Shown here in pieces: positions 16,501 to 22,129 of a DNA stretch of 22,129 nt; within the stretch, counting starts at the first letter, position 1; every line of letters begins with the position of its first letter. A model generated the notes under the pieces. It had not been told where the DNA came from. It was given only the letters and a program-made list of their open reading frames with translations, and ran no database searches. The stretch covers positions 1 through 22,129 of the forward strand of contig JABUTE010000100.1 of assembly GCA_021443825.1 (NCBI GenBank). Direction: 5' to 3'. The stretch is from Bacillota bacterium (lineage in GTDB: Bacteria > Bacillota > Clostridia > Peptostreptococcales > Anaerovoracaceae). Position numbers and translations under genes: made by a program.

Positions 16501-17106
16501 GAATTCGTTGACAGCGTCCATGTCGACCAGCTTCTTGTAGATGTCGTAGTCGATCAGCTCGATCTTCTGGATTTCGTGAGAAGTTCTGAAGCCGTCGAAG
16601 AAGTGGAGGAAGGGAACCTTACCCTTGATGGCGGACAGATGAGCGATACCGGCCAGGTCCATTACTTCCTGAACGGAGCTGGAGCACAGCATAGCAAAGC
16701 CGGTCTGACGGCAAGCCATAACGTCGGAGTGATCGCCGAAGATGCACAGTGCGTGAGTAGCAAGAGTTCTTGCACTTACGTGGAAGACGCCGGGAAGCAG
16801 CTCGCCGGAGATCTTGTACATGTTGGGGATCATCAGCAGCAGACCCTGGGATGCAGTGTAGGTGGTGGTCAGAGCGCCAGCGCCCAGAGAACCGTGAACT
16901 GCACCGGCAGCGCCGGCCTCAGACTGCATTTCAACGACCTTGACCTGCTGTCCGAAGATGTTCGTCTGGCCATGAGCAGACATGTCGTCTACGACTTCTG
17001 CCATAGGGGAAGACGGAGTGATGGGGAAGATAGCAGCAACGTCGGTGAACGCATAGGATACGTATGCAGCAGCGTTGTTGCCATCCATGGTTTTCATTTT
17101 AGCCAT
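13570..17106 (-). CDS. nifJ: Pyruvate:ferredoxin (flavodoxin) oxidoreductase
   Basis: A 1178-aa single-chain PFOR, the normal length for the homodimeric enzyme. It oxidises pyruvate and CoA to acetyl-CoA and CO2 and reduces ferredoxin, the main pyruvate-consuming step in strict anaerobes. Domain I begins with PITPSSPMAE at 28-37. The ferredoxin-like domain has two cluster motifs, CIQCNQCSFVCP near 687 and CLGCGNCADICP near 743. The proximal cluster Cys pair CAGC is near 808. The thiamine-diphosphate site is GDGWSYDIGFGG near 966, with NTGGQ downstream. All expected residues are present. The start is ATG at 17106, with AAGGAG at 9-bp spacing. A longer open frame to 17202 crosses the promoter and is rejected. 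Restricted codon use suggests high expression. Confidence 0.97.
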   Translation of the reverse strand: MAKMKTMDGNNAAAYVSYAFTDVAAIFPITPSSPMAEVVDDMSAHGQTNIFGQQVKVVEMQSEAGAAGAVHGSLGAGALTTTYTASQGLLLMIPNMYKISGELLPGVFHVSARTLATHALCIFGDHSDVMACRQTGFAMLCSSSVQEVMDLAGIAHLSAIKGKVPFLHFFDGFRTSHEIQKIELIDYDIYKKLVDMDAVNEFRAKALNPEHPEVRGTAENPDIFFQQREAANKYYEALPAIVADYMDQLGKEIGREYKPFDYVGAPDAENVIVAMGSVCETIEETLAVLNAQGKKYGLVKVRLYRPWAPEYLKAVMPKTVKKIAVLDRTKESGAIGDPLYLDVKTMYYDEEVRPVIVAGRYGLGSKDTTPGQIVAVYNNLDQDQPKNHFTIGIEDDVYGTSLETVDIATEPAGTVRCKFWGLGSDGTVGANKQAIKIIGDKTDMYAQGYFDYDSKKSGGITISHLRFGKSKIQSTYLVGEADYVACHNQAYVDRYDVTKGLKKGGNFVLNTHWTAEELDANLPAAMKQYIANNEVNFYTVDAVKIARDLGLGSRINMIMQSAFFKLSNVIPAEDAVKYLKESVEKTYGKKGQDIVEMNWKAIDAGQDAIVKIDVPESWKTAVDTKVVEEHKTTEWVEKIMKPMNRQEGNSLPVSAFVDAPDGTFPTGTTQYEKRGVAVMVPAWHMENCIQCNQCSFVCPHATIRPVLLNEQEAANAPEGFTTKAAIGKEFTGLQFRMQVSPLDCLGCGNCADICPMKAKGALTMEPLETQMHEAKNWEYAVEEVSQKELMDRNTVKGSQFIAPYFEFSGACAGCGETPYMKVVTQLFGDRMMIANATGCSSIWGASAPSMPYTVDKQGHGPSWANSLFEDNAEYGLGMVVAVNQLRGKLKAQVEKLVECTNIEAIKTAGEAWLAGYDDGKNSRKESEAFVEVLENTNIECPHCAAAAKEILAQKDFLVKKSIWCVGGDGWSYDIGFGGVDHVLASGEDVNILVFDTEVYSNTGGQASKATPAAAIAKFAASGKNTKKKDLGMIAASYGYVYVAQVAMGADKNQFVKAIKEAEAYHGPSLVIAYAPCINHGLRCGMGKTQENAKLAVECGYWHLYRFNPELEKEGKNPFTLDSKEPTGSFREFLMGQVRYTSLLKEFPDRAEALFQKAEADAKDRLDGYKRRAAMVYGE

Positions 17107-17173
17107 GATTCTTATCTCCTTGTAATAAAAAATGTAGCATAAAAGAGTATCAGCGGTAAACTCATACACATGA

Positions 17174-17202
17174 ATTATAGTACGAACCGAATGCCTTTGC
17201 AA
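17174..17202 (-). promoter_or_regulatory. Sigma-A promoter of the PFOR gene
   Basis: On the minus strand TTGCAA (17202-17197), 17 bp, then consensus TATAAT (17179-17174). The predicted leader is about 60 bases, AT-rich and without an obvious riboswitch fold. Confidence 0.85.
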
Positions 17203-17265
17203 TGCCTTTCATGGGGGAAAGGAATCAAAAATCCAATAGCGAGGGAGTGTTTTCCTTACTTTATT

Positions 17266-17310
17266 AATAAAAAACAGAAGACCTGCTGCAGAGCAGATCT
17301 TCTGCAAAAA
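17266..17310 (-). terminator. Rho-independent terminator of pckA
   Basis: On the minus strand CAGAAGATCTGCT pairs with AGCAGGTCTTCTG, 13 positions with one G-T wobble and a 4-base loop, followed by TTTTTTATT. It separates pckA from the PFOR promoter. Confidence 0.9.
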
Positions 17311-17353
17311 ACATTTTCGGATCGGGCTGCCGGAGGAGGCAGGCGGCTCTGCT

Positions 17354-18958
17354 TTACAGCTGCGGGCCTGCGGCTACCAGAGCCTTGCCCTCGTCGTTTC
17401 CGGTGAACTTAACGAAGTTCTTAACGAAGCGGCCGGCAAGATCCTTTGCCTTTTCTTCCCACTGGGAGGGGTCTGCATAGGTATCTCTGGGATCGAGAAT
17501 GCCGGTGTCGACGCCGGTCAGAACGGTGGGTACTTCGAAGTTGAAGTAAGGAATGTTCTTGGTGGGAGCCTCTTTGATGGCGCCGTTTAAGATGGCATCG
17601 ATGATGCCGCGGGTATCCTTGATGGAGATGCGCTTTCCGGTGCCGTTCCATCCGGTGTTGACCAGATAAGCCTTAGCGCCGCTGGCTTCCATTCTCTTGA
17701 CCAGCTCTTCTGCATACTTGGTGGGATGCAGTTCGAGGAAGGGCTGTCCGAAGCAGGAGCTGAAGGTGGGAGTGGGCTCAGTGATGCCGCGCTCGGTGCC
17801 GGCCAGCTTTGCGGTGAAGCCGGACAGGAAGTAGTACTTGGTCTGCTCGGGAGTCAGGATGGATACGGGAGGCAGTACGCCGAAGGCGTCGGCAGACAGG
17901 AAGATAACATTCTTGGCTGCGGGTGCTGCGGATACGGGGCGTACGATGTTGTCGATGTGGTCGATGGGATAGGAAACGCGGGTGTTTTCGGTGACGCTCT
18001 TGTCGGTGAAATCCAGCTTGCCGTTTTCGTCGACGGTAACGTTTTCGAGGAGCGCGTTTCTTCTGATAGCGTTGTAGATATCGGGCTCGGATTCCTTATC
18101 CAGGTTGATGACCTTTGCGTAGCAGCCGCCTTCGAAGTTGAAGATGCCGTTGTCGTCCCAGCCGTGCTCGTCGTCGCCGACCAGCATTCTGTTGGGGTCG
18201 GTGGAGAGAGTGGTCTTGCCGGTGCCGGACAGACCGAAGAATACAGCGGTGTTTTCGCCGTTCATATCGGTGTTGGAGGAGCAGTGCATGGAAGCGATGC
18301 CCTTCAGCGGCAGGTAGTAGTTCATCATGGAGAAGAGGCCCTTCTTCATTTCGCCGCCGTACCAGGTGTTGAGGATGACCTGTTCCTTGGAGGATACGTT
18401 GAAAGCGATCGCAGTCTCGGAATTGAGGCCCAGCTCCTTGTAATCTTCTACCTTTGCCTTGGAAGCGGTGTAGACGATGAATTCGGGTTCAAAGCTTTCC
18501 AGTTCTTCGGCAGAGGGACGGATGAACATGTTGGTAACAAAGTGTGCCTGCCATGCAACTTCCATCATGAAGCGGATGGCGATGCGGGTGTCTTTGTTGG
18601 CGCCGCAGAAGGCATCTACGACATACAGCTTCTTGCCGGACAGCTGCTGGGTGGCCTTATTCTTCAGCTTTGCCCATACCTCTTCGGAGATGGGATGGTT
18701 GTCATTGGGGAATTCCGGAGAAGTCCACCATACGGTATTCTCGGAATTCTTATCCATAACGATGTATTTATCTTTGGGGGAGCGTCCGGTGTAGATACCG
18801 GTCATGACGTTGATGGCGCCCAGCTCGGTCTGCATGCCCTTTTCGTAGCCTTCCAGAGAGGGATCGATCTCTGCTTCGTAAAGCATCTCGAAAGAAGGGT
18901 TATGGATGACTTCCGTAACGCCGGTGACTCCATATTTTGCAAGGTCTAAGGTGTTCAT
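17354..18958 (-). CDS. pckA: Phosphoenolpyruvate carboxykinase (ATP)
   Basis: A 534-aa ATP-type PEPCK, full length. It interconverts oxaloacetate plus ATP and PEP plus CO2 plus ADP. In many gut anaerobes it runs towards oxaloacetate, conserving energy. Visible are the substrate loop GRSPKDKY (Arg59), metal ligands in GGEMKKG (Lys205/206) and SMHCSSN (His225), the kinase-1a P-loop GLSGTGKTT (242-250) and the kinase-2 motif GDDEHGWDD (261-269). The start is ATG at 18958, with AAGGAGG at 9-bp spacing. It has its own promoter and terminator. Lying just upstream of the PFOR gene on the same strand, it places two enzymes of the PEP/pyruvate/oxaloacetate node side by side, though they are not in one operon. 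Confidence 0.97.
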   Translation of the reverse strand: MNTLDLAKYGVTGVTEVIHNPSFEMLYEAEIDPSLEGYEKGMQTELGAINVMTGIYTGRSPKDKYIVMDKNSENTVWWTSPEFPNDNHPISEEVWAKLKNKATQQLSGKKLYVVDAFCGANKDTRIAIRFMMEVAWQAHFVTNMFIRPSAEELESFEPEFIVYTASKAKVEDYKELGLNSETAIAFNVSSKEQVILNTWYGGEMKKGLFSMMNYYLPLKGIASMHCSSNTDMNGENTAVFFGLSGTGKTTLSTDPNRMLVGDDEHGWDDNGIFNFEGGCYAKVINLDKESEPDIYNAIRRNALLENVTVDENGKLDFTDKSVTENTRVSYPIDHIDNIVRPVSAAPAAKNVIFLSADAFGVLPPVSILTPEQTKYYFLSGFTAKLAGTERGITEPTPTFSSCFGQPFLELHPTKYAEELVKRMEASGAKAYLVNTGWNGTGKRISIKDTRGIIDAILNGAIKEAPTKNIPYFNFEVPTVLTGVDTGILDPRDTYADPSQWEEKAKDLAGRFVKNFVKFTGNDEGKALVAAGPQL

Positions 18959-19010
18959 TTGGTTTTTCCTCCTTATGATCAGAAACCTTCAGTTTTTTCC
19001 GTACTCAATC

Positions 19011-19039
19011 ATTTTACTACTGACCTGCGCCGTTTTCAA
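19011..19039 (-). promoter_or_regulatory. Sigma-A promoter of pckA
   Basis: On the minus strand TTGAAA (19039-19034), 17 bp, then TAAAAT (19016-19011). The leader is about 45 bases. No terminator is visible between the upstream ATPase stop (19101) and this promoter, so read-through into pckA is possible. Confidence 0.8.
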
Positions 19040-19100
19040 CAATCCCATACGCCATTGGTTATTTAATATTCATGGTCAAAGATAATTCTTATTCGATTTT

Positions 19101-19934
19101 TTACTGTTTTTTCTTCTTGAAATGCGAAAGACCGGAAGAAGGTTCGCAGGATGGCAAAAGGGCCCTTGACAGAGGCTGCTGAAGCCGTTCGTCGATCAGG
19201 CTGAGCAGCTGGCTGACGCTTTTAAAAAGCAGCGGCCGGGCATCCTGCAAAGAAGCGGCAAACAGGCGGCAATACTGGGCTTTATAGATCACCTCGGGGG
19301 GAAGATACGGCACATAGCAGCAGGTCTTCCGGTCCAGAAAGGAGGAGAGCTGGCGCTTATGCACCCCGGGGTTCATCTTATTGACCACCAGGATCGTATC
19401 GGGAAAGCGCAGCAGAAACGAGGATATGCGATCGCAGGCTGCCAGCAGAGAAGAAGGCAGCGGATCGATGACAAGGATGCGCACCTCCCCTTCGGCCGCC
19501 GCATCGGAAAGCAGCTCATTATCCAGCCCTGAAAAATCAAAGATCTGCACGCTGCCAGGAGAAGAGTTGAGCAGCCGAAACAGCCGGGGAACAGTCAGCT
19601 CGGGGCTTTTGGCGGGAATGCGAAAAAGGCAGTTGATGCCGTCCCGTTCGTTGACCAGATCGCGGATGGGGCTTCCTTTTTCCAGCGCCAGATGCACATC
19701 CGAAAAGCGGCGCTCCAGATAAGGCTGCTCCATGCCAAGAGCACGAAAAAAGCAGGCATCTGCCGTCTCGATAAGAGAGACCGCAGGCCGGGGAGCCGGC
19801 TTTTTCTCCCCGCTCTGCAGATGGGCCAGCTGCCAGGCCAGCACCTGCGAAAGAAACGATGCTCCTGCGCCGGCAGAGGCCGGGATCACCAGAATGCGCA
19901 CCGGTGCAGTTGCCATAGGCTCCAGTGTTTCCAT
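19101..19934 (-). CDS. CpaE/TadZ-like ParA-family ATPase with degenerate Walker A
   Basis: A 277-aa protein of the ParA/MinD type. Near its N-terminus ILVIPASAGAGASFLSQVLA matches the deviant Walker A in spacing, but GAGAS has Ala where the catalytic Lys normally sits. The same replacement is known in CpaE/TadZ proteins that position pili. A Walker B-like strand VQIFDFSGLDNELLSD and a later strand VRILVIDPL follow, then ILVVNKMNPG in the position of the base-recognition loop. The C-terminus ends in a basic KKKK tail. The ATG at 19934 has GGAAGGA at 7-bp spacing. An ATG eight codons upstream (19958) has no Shine-Dalgarno sequence and lies at the predicted transcript start. No other Tad pilus gene is in the window. 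Confidence 0.7.
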   Translation of the reverse strand: METLEPMATAPVRILVIPASAGAGASFLSQVLAWQLAHLQSGEKKPAPRPAVSLIETADACFFRALGMEQPYLERRFSDVHLALEKGSPIRDLVNERDGINCLFRIPAKSPELTVPRLFRLLNSSPGSVQIFDFSGLDNELLSDAAAEGEVRILVIDPLPSSLLAACDRISSFLLRFPDTILVVNKMNPGVHKRQLSSFLDRKTCCYVPYLPPEVIYKAQYCRLFAASLQDARPLLFKSVSQLLSLIDERLQQPLSRALLPSCEPSSGLSHFKKKKQ

Positions 19935-19937
19935 AAA

Positions 19938-19969
19938 AAAATCCTTCCACGTTCCCATGGAAGGATTTT
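19938..19969 (-). terminator. Terminator of the SLH gene that also covers the next ribosome binding site
   Basis: On the minus strand AAAATCCTTCCA (19969-19958) pairs perfectly with TGGAAGGATTTT (19949-19938), with an 8-base loop and a seven-T run. It lies about 50 bp after the SLH lipoprotein stop. The right arm carries the GGAAGGA ribosome binding site of the downstream ATPase, and the left arm overlaps the ATPase promoter -10 box. Confidence 0.75.
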
Positions 19970-19993
19970 ACATTAATTACCATTATTTGTCAA
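19965..19993 (-). promoter_or_regulatory. Consensus sigma-A promoter of the ATPase gene
   Basis: On the minus strand a perfect TTGACA (19993-19988), 17 bp, then TAAAAT (19970-19965). The predicted start is near 19958, just past the left arm of the overlapping hairpin. Confidence 0.8.
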
Positions 19994-20020
19994 CAATTCG
20001 CTTTACAGGAAGCCCTGTTG

Positions 20021-21226
20021 CTACTTGCTTTCGTTATAGCGATACAGGTAGGTAACTACGTTTTCTCTGGGGCAGGGAGCATTCAGATCGAAGGTTCCTG
20101 TGTAGGTACCCGTCAGCAGCTTATGCTCGCCGGCCCAGAAGTAGGCATCGGTATACCAGGCTGCGGGGTTTGCAGTCTTGCCCGGTTCACCCACGGCACG
20201 GTAGATGAAGGTGATGATGTGGGCGTTGGTGCAGGGCTTTGCGGGGCTGAAGGCGGTCGGGCTGGTTCCGTCGGTGATGCCCTGCTCTACAGCCCACAGA
20301 ACGGGCTTATAGAAATAATCGCTTGCGGCCACATCGGTAAAGGGGTTCTGGGCATTCTTGGGCTCGGGGCAGCCGGCCGTGCGCCACAGGAAGGTGACGA
20401 CCTGACCGCGGGTGCAGGTCTTGCCGGTGCCGAACAGGGTCGGGCTCATGCCATCGGTGATCTGGGGCTGTGCGGTATAAGCCCAGAGAACCGCCTTATA
20501 GAAGTAATCCGAAGTCTTCACATCGGTAAAGGGAAGAGCGGATACGGCAGGCAGGGCGTAGCTTTTATAGACATCGCCGCTTACATAGCCTTCGACAGAA
20601 AACTCCTGACTGTCTTCGGAGGAGCTGAGGTTGATAACAACGGTGTTGCCGCTGATCTTATAAGCCTCTGCAGGAATGCCGGTAACACCCTTGACGCCGT
20701 CGGTGAAGATGACAGTCATCTCAAGGGAGAGCAGGTTGGAGAGGTCGAGATCCTCTTGGGAAGAAGCCTCCACATCTTCGCTGCCGACGTTCAGATCTTC
20801 GTCCAGCACGTCTTCGTCGGATTTCATCACGTACGAGATCTTTGCGACGGTCTTATCGCCTTCGGAATAGAAGGCGAAGATGGGATTGGTATCACCGCTC
20901 AGATCGCTGCTTTCCATTGCCTGGGTAACATCCAGCAGATCTTCTTCGTAGATGCCGTAATACGTTTCATCTCCGATCTTTTTGGAGATGATCTGGGGAT
21001 ACTCTTCTTCCTTCATGCCGCCATCCGCGAAGATAGCATGATAATAGTCTTCGGGGGTGGTTTCGATCAGCTTGAAGAAGCTTTCGGAATAATAGATACC
21101 GGCGCCGCCTAAAACGGTGCCGTCGCTGTTGAAACGGATCTTTTCTTCTACGTGCATGCAGCCGGAAAGCATGGCCAGCATCAGCACGGCAGAAAGAAGG
21201 ATCGCTGCTGTCTTTTTCGTTTTCAT
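20021..21226 (-). CDS. SLH-domain lipoprotein
   Basis: A 401-aa exported protein. The N-terminus is a lipoprotein signal: KTKK, a hydrophobic core, then the lipobox LSGC with Cys23 as the predicted lipidated residue. Residues roughly 24-225 form an acidic extracellular domain starting HVEEKIRFNSDGT, which resembles LppM/DUF3153-type domains at its start. Three S-layer homology repeats follow from about 230: PFTDVKTSDYFYKAVLWA, PFTDVAASDYFYKPVLWA and a shorter AWYTDAYFWAGEH. SLH repeats usually bind secondary cell-wall polymers. A membrane lipid anchor and wall-binding repeats on one chain would tether membrane to wall. The start is ATG at 21226, with GAGG at about 6-bp spacing. The function of the middle domain is unknown. 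Confidence 0.88.
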   Translation of the reverse strand: MKTKKTAAILLSAVLMLAMLSGCMHVEEKIRFNSDGTVLGGAGIYYSESFFKLIETTPEDYYHAIFADGGMKEEEYPQIISKKIGDETYYGIYEEDLLDVTQAMESSDLSGDTNPIFAFYSEGDKTVAKISYVMKSDEDVLDEDLNVGSEDVEASSQEDLDLSNLLSLEMTVIFTDGVKGVTGIPAEAYKISGNTVVINLSSSEDSQEFSVEGYVSGDVYKSYALPAVSALPFTDVKTSDYFYKAVLWAYTAQPQITDGMSPTLFGTGKTCTRGQVVTFLWRTAGCPEPKNAQNPFTDVAASDYFYKPVLWAVEQGITDGTSPTAFSPAKPCTNAHIITFIYRAVGEPGKTANPAAWYTDAYFWAGEHKLLTGTYTGTFDLNAPCPRENVVTYLYRYNESK

Positions 21227-21268
21227 AAGGGACCTCTTTTCTTATATTACAGGGGTTCATTTTGCCCT

Positions 21269-21277
21269 ATTATACCA
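21269..21277 (-). promoter_or_regulatory. Extended -10 promoter of the SLH lipoprotein gene
   Basis: The minus strand reads TGGTATAAT, a consensus TATAAT (21274-21269) with the TGn extension. No good -35 is seen at 16-18 bp. The predicted leader is about 35 bases. Confidence 0.7.
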
Positions 21278-21340
21278 CGAAACGGTGCTGCGAAAGCATT
21301 CGTCGCAGGAAGTTTTACCGAAAGGATGCTGCGTTGCCAG

Positions 21341-21371
21341 CCGGACCGGATTGTCACAGTTCCGGGCGCGG
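21341..21371 (+). repeat. 31-bp direct repeat, left copy
   Basis: Begins CCGGACCGGATTGTCACAG and is identical over 31 bp to 22034-22064. The partner lies immediately after the complete 206-bp repeat. Confidence 0.75.
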
Positions 21372-21420
21372 TACCCCGGCAGGTGTGGCTCCGAAAAGCC
21401 AAAAAGAGCCTTTTCTACGC

Positions 21421-21443
21421 CATCACCTGCCGATCCACGCCCT
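21421..21443 (+). repeat. Dispersed motif CCTGCCGATCCACGCCC
   Basis: Same core as at 540-562 (minus strand), 13126-13144 and 13439-13457. Upstream, GGCAGGTG near 21378 can pair with CACCTGCC here. Confidence 0.7.
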
Positions 21444-21477
21444 CTTGCAGGATTCACAGAAATGCCTGCGCTCGGCC

Positions 21478-21517
21478 TGGTGACAGTTTTCTGTTTTTTC
21501 TTCTCGCGCAGGCTCCA
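21478..21517 (+). repeat. Single 40-bp arm of the TGGTG...GGCTCCA family
   Basis: TGGTGACAGT, 20 variable bases, then GCAGGCTCCA. Exactly 14 bp later CGGAGC begins what may be a decayed partner arm (from 21532), but its far end no longer matches. Confidence 0.65.
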
Positions 21518-21581
21518 TTCCGGCCGATAGACGGAGCATTTGCATAGCATTTTCCCTTCTGATGTGTCTTCGGAAGGGCTG

Positions 21582-21675
21582 TGGTGACAGTTTCATAAAG
21601 ATTTCCCCTCCGCGGGCTCCACTTTTGCCTATATGCGGAGCCCGGGCGTAGGAATATTCTGAGTTACTGGCACCA
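21582..21675 (-). repeat. 94-bp palindromic element, copy 2
   Basis: Two 40-bp arms (21582-21621 and 21636-21675) surround a 14-bp loop. On the minus strand the loop is CATATAGGCAAAAG, one base different from copy 1. The inner stem is CGGGCTCC/GGAGCCCG where copy 1 has CAGGCTCC/GGAGCCTG, a compensatory change that keeps pairing. Confidence 0.75.
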
Positions 21676-21739
21676 CGGCCTTCATATGGCCTGTAATTGC
21701 CCTTGCAGACCGCGTTTCAGAGCATGAGATCGCTTGTGG

Positions 21740-21779
21740 TGGAGCCCCGTTTCAGGCAATAAGGCTTCTACTGTCACCA
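21740..21779 (-). repeat. Single 40-bp arm of the TGGTG...GGCTCCA family
   Basis: The minus strand reads TGGTGACAGT, 20 bases unlike the other arms, then CGGGGCTCCA. The total is again exactly 40 bp. No partner arm is recognisable. Confidence 0.6.
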
Positions 21780-21823
21780 CACCCCTCTTGCAAGTATGGT
21801 TGCCACAGAGGAAACGGTCCGGC

Positions 21824-22030
21824 GTGCCGGAGCAAAGCCTTGAGCAAGACGTATGAGCTGCACGGCGATCGATCGCAGCGTTGCGGAGAGTCGTTTGAGA
21901 CTGTCTGAGAGAGCAGCCTTCTTCTGATCGCGAATGCGATCAAAGGCTGCGAACGAGTTTCGAAAACGCCCGCGAAAGCAAGAACGAAGCCGATGTAGCT
22001 CACGGCGTAGCGAACGCGGCTTTGCAGAGG
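21824..22030 (+). repeat. ~206-bp hairpin repeat, complete copy
   Basis: Aligns with 13181-13388. Its first hairpin (21913-21950) is stronger than in that copy: GCAGCCTT/AAGGCTGC outside and a perfect TGATCGC/GCGATCA inside with a GAAT loop. The second hairpin uses AAGCCG (21987-21992) and CGGCTT (22017-22022). A further fragment of its GAGCTCACGGCGAAGC core recurs at 22074-22089. The stretch 21290-22129 contains repeats only and no supportable gene. Confidence 0.75.
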
Positions 22031-22033
22031 CAT

Positions 22034-22064
22034 CCGGACCGGATTGTCACAGTTCCGGGCGCGG
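22034..22064 (+). repeat. 31-bp direct repeat, right copy
   Basis: Identical to 21341-21371. It is followed by a fragment of the 206-bp repeat core, with a TCACGGC/GCCGTGA hairpin at 22077-22098. Confidence 0.75.
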
Positions 22065-22129
22065 CGCCCTTGGAGCTCACGGCGAAGCTGAGCCGTGATC
22101 GCAATCGCCGCTAAAGCGTCGTGCGATCT

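Noticed and set aside
13801..17142. A 1113-codon plus-strand open frame
   Set aside because: It is fully antisense to the PFOR gene, has no family resemblance, and is explained by the restricted codon use of a highly expressed gene. The similar 407-codon frame at 17726-18949 is antisense to pckA.
17107..17202. Longer PFOR start at 17202
   Set aside because: The extra codons cover the promoter and leader; the ATG at 17106 has a good ribosome binding site and the family N-terminus.
21257..21550. Minus-strand 97-codon frame
   Set aside because: It crosses the SLH gene promoter and several dispersed repeats; the homologous repeat block near 400-600 does not keep the same reading frame.

Overview
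The window looks like chromosomal DNA from an anaerobic Gram-positive bacterium of the class Clostridia, probably a gut-type member. The support is a single-chain pyruvate:ferredoxin oxidoreductase (PFOR), an ATP-type PEP carboxykinase, an S-layer-homology (SLH) lipoprotein, strong AGGAGG-type ribosome binding sites and sigma-A-type promoters. Species cannot be assigned from the sequence alone. Eleven of the twelve protein genes lie on the minus strand; only a small cupin gene is on the plus strand. No rRNA, tRNA, transposase, integrase or CRISPR array was seen.

Layout. Positions 1-1054 hold no convincing gene but are full of palindromic repeats. A GNAT acetyltransferase (1055-1630) follows. 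Next, in minus-strand reading order, comes a tightly packed operon: a bacterial-type PARG/TIGR02452 protein (7404-6595), yaaA (6585-5818), sbcD (5821-4682) and sbcC (4685-1917). The last two junctions are ATGA overlaps. Upstream of it, and separated by a probable terminator, is a second unit: a 987-aa PLD nuclease/SF2 helicase/DUF3427 protein (11080-8117) followed by a small zinc-ribbon membrane protein (8069-7542). Together they form about 9 kb devoted to DNA ends, nucleic-acid processing and ADP-ribose. A Gfo/Idh/MocA oxidoreductase (12354-11386) and the cupin (12616-12975) are divergently transcribed from facing promoters. Central metabolism follows: PFOR (17106-13570) and pckA (18958-17354), each with its own promoter and terminator. 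Then come a CpaE/TadZ-like ATPase with a degenerate Walker A (19934-19101) and an SLH lipoprotein (21226-20021). Positions 21290-22129 are again gene-free and repeat-rich.

The most unusual content is in three gene-free islands (1-1054, 13094-13504, 21290-22129). They share at least three repeat families. (i) Seven copies of an arm exactly 40 bp long begin TGGTG and end GGCTCC plus A or G, with variable centres. Four of them pair into two 94-bp palindromes with a near-identical 14-bp loop. (ii) A roughly 206-bp hairpin-rich repeat occurs once complete in each of islands 2 and 3 and in pieces in island 1. (iii) A 17-19 bp motif, CCTGCCGATCCACRCCC, occurs four times in both orientations. Island 1 also carries four tandem hairpins with TTCTGCAAAA/TTTTGCAGAA arms at a period of 82-86 bp. 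None of these repeats encodes a recognisable protein. Whether they are described elsewhere cannot be decided without a search.
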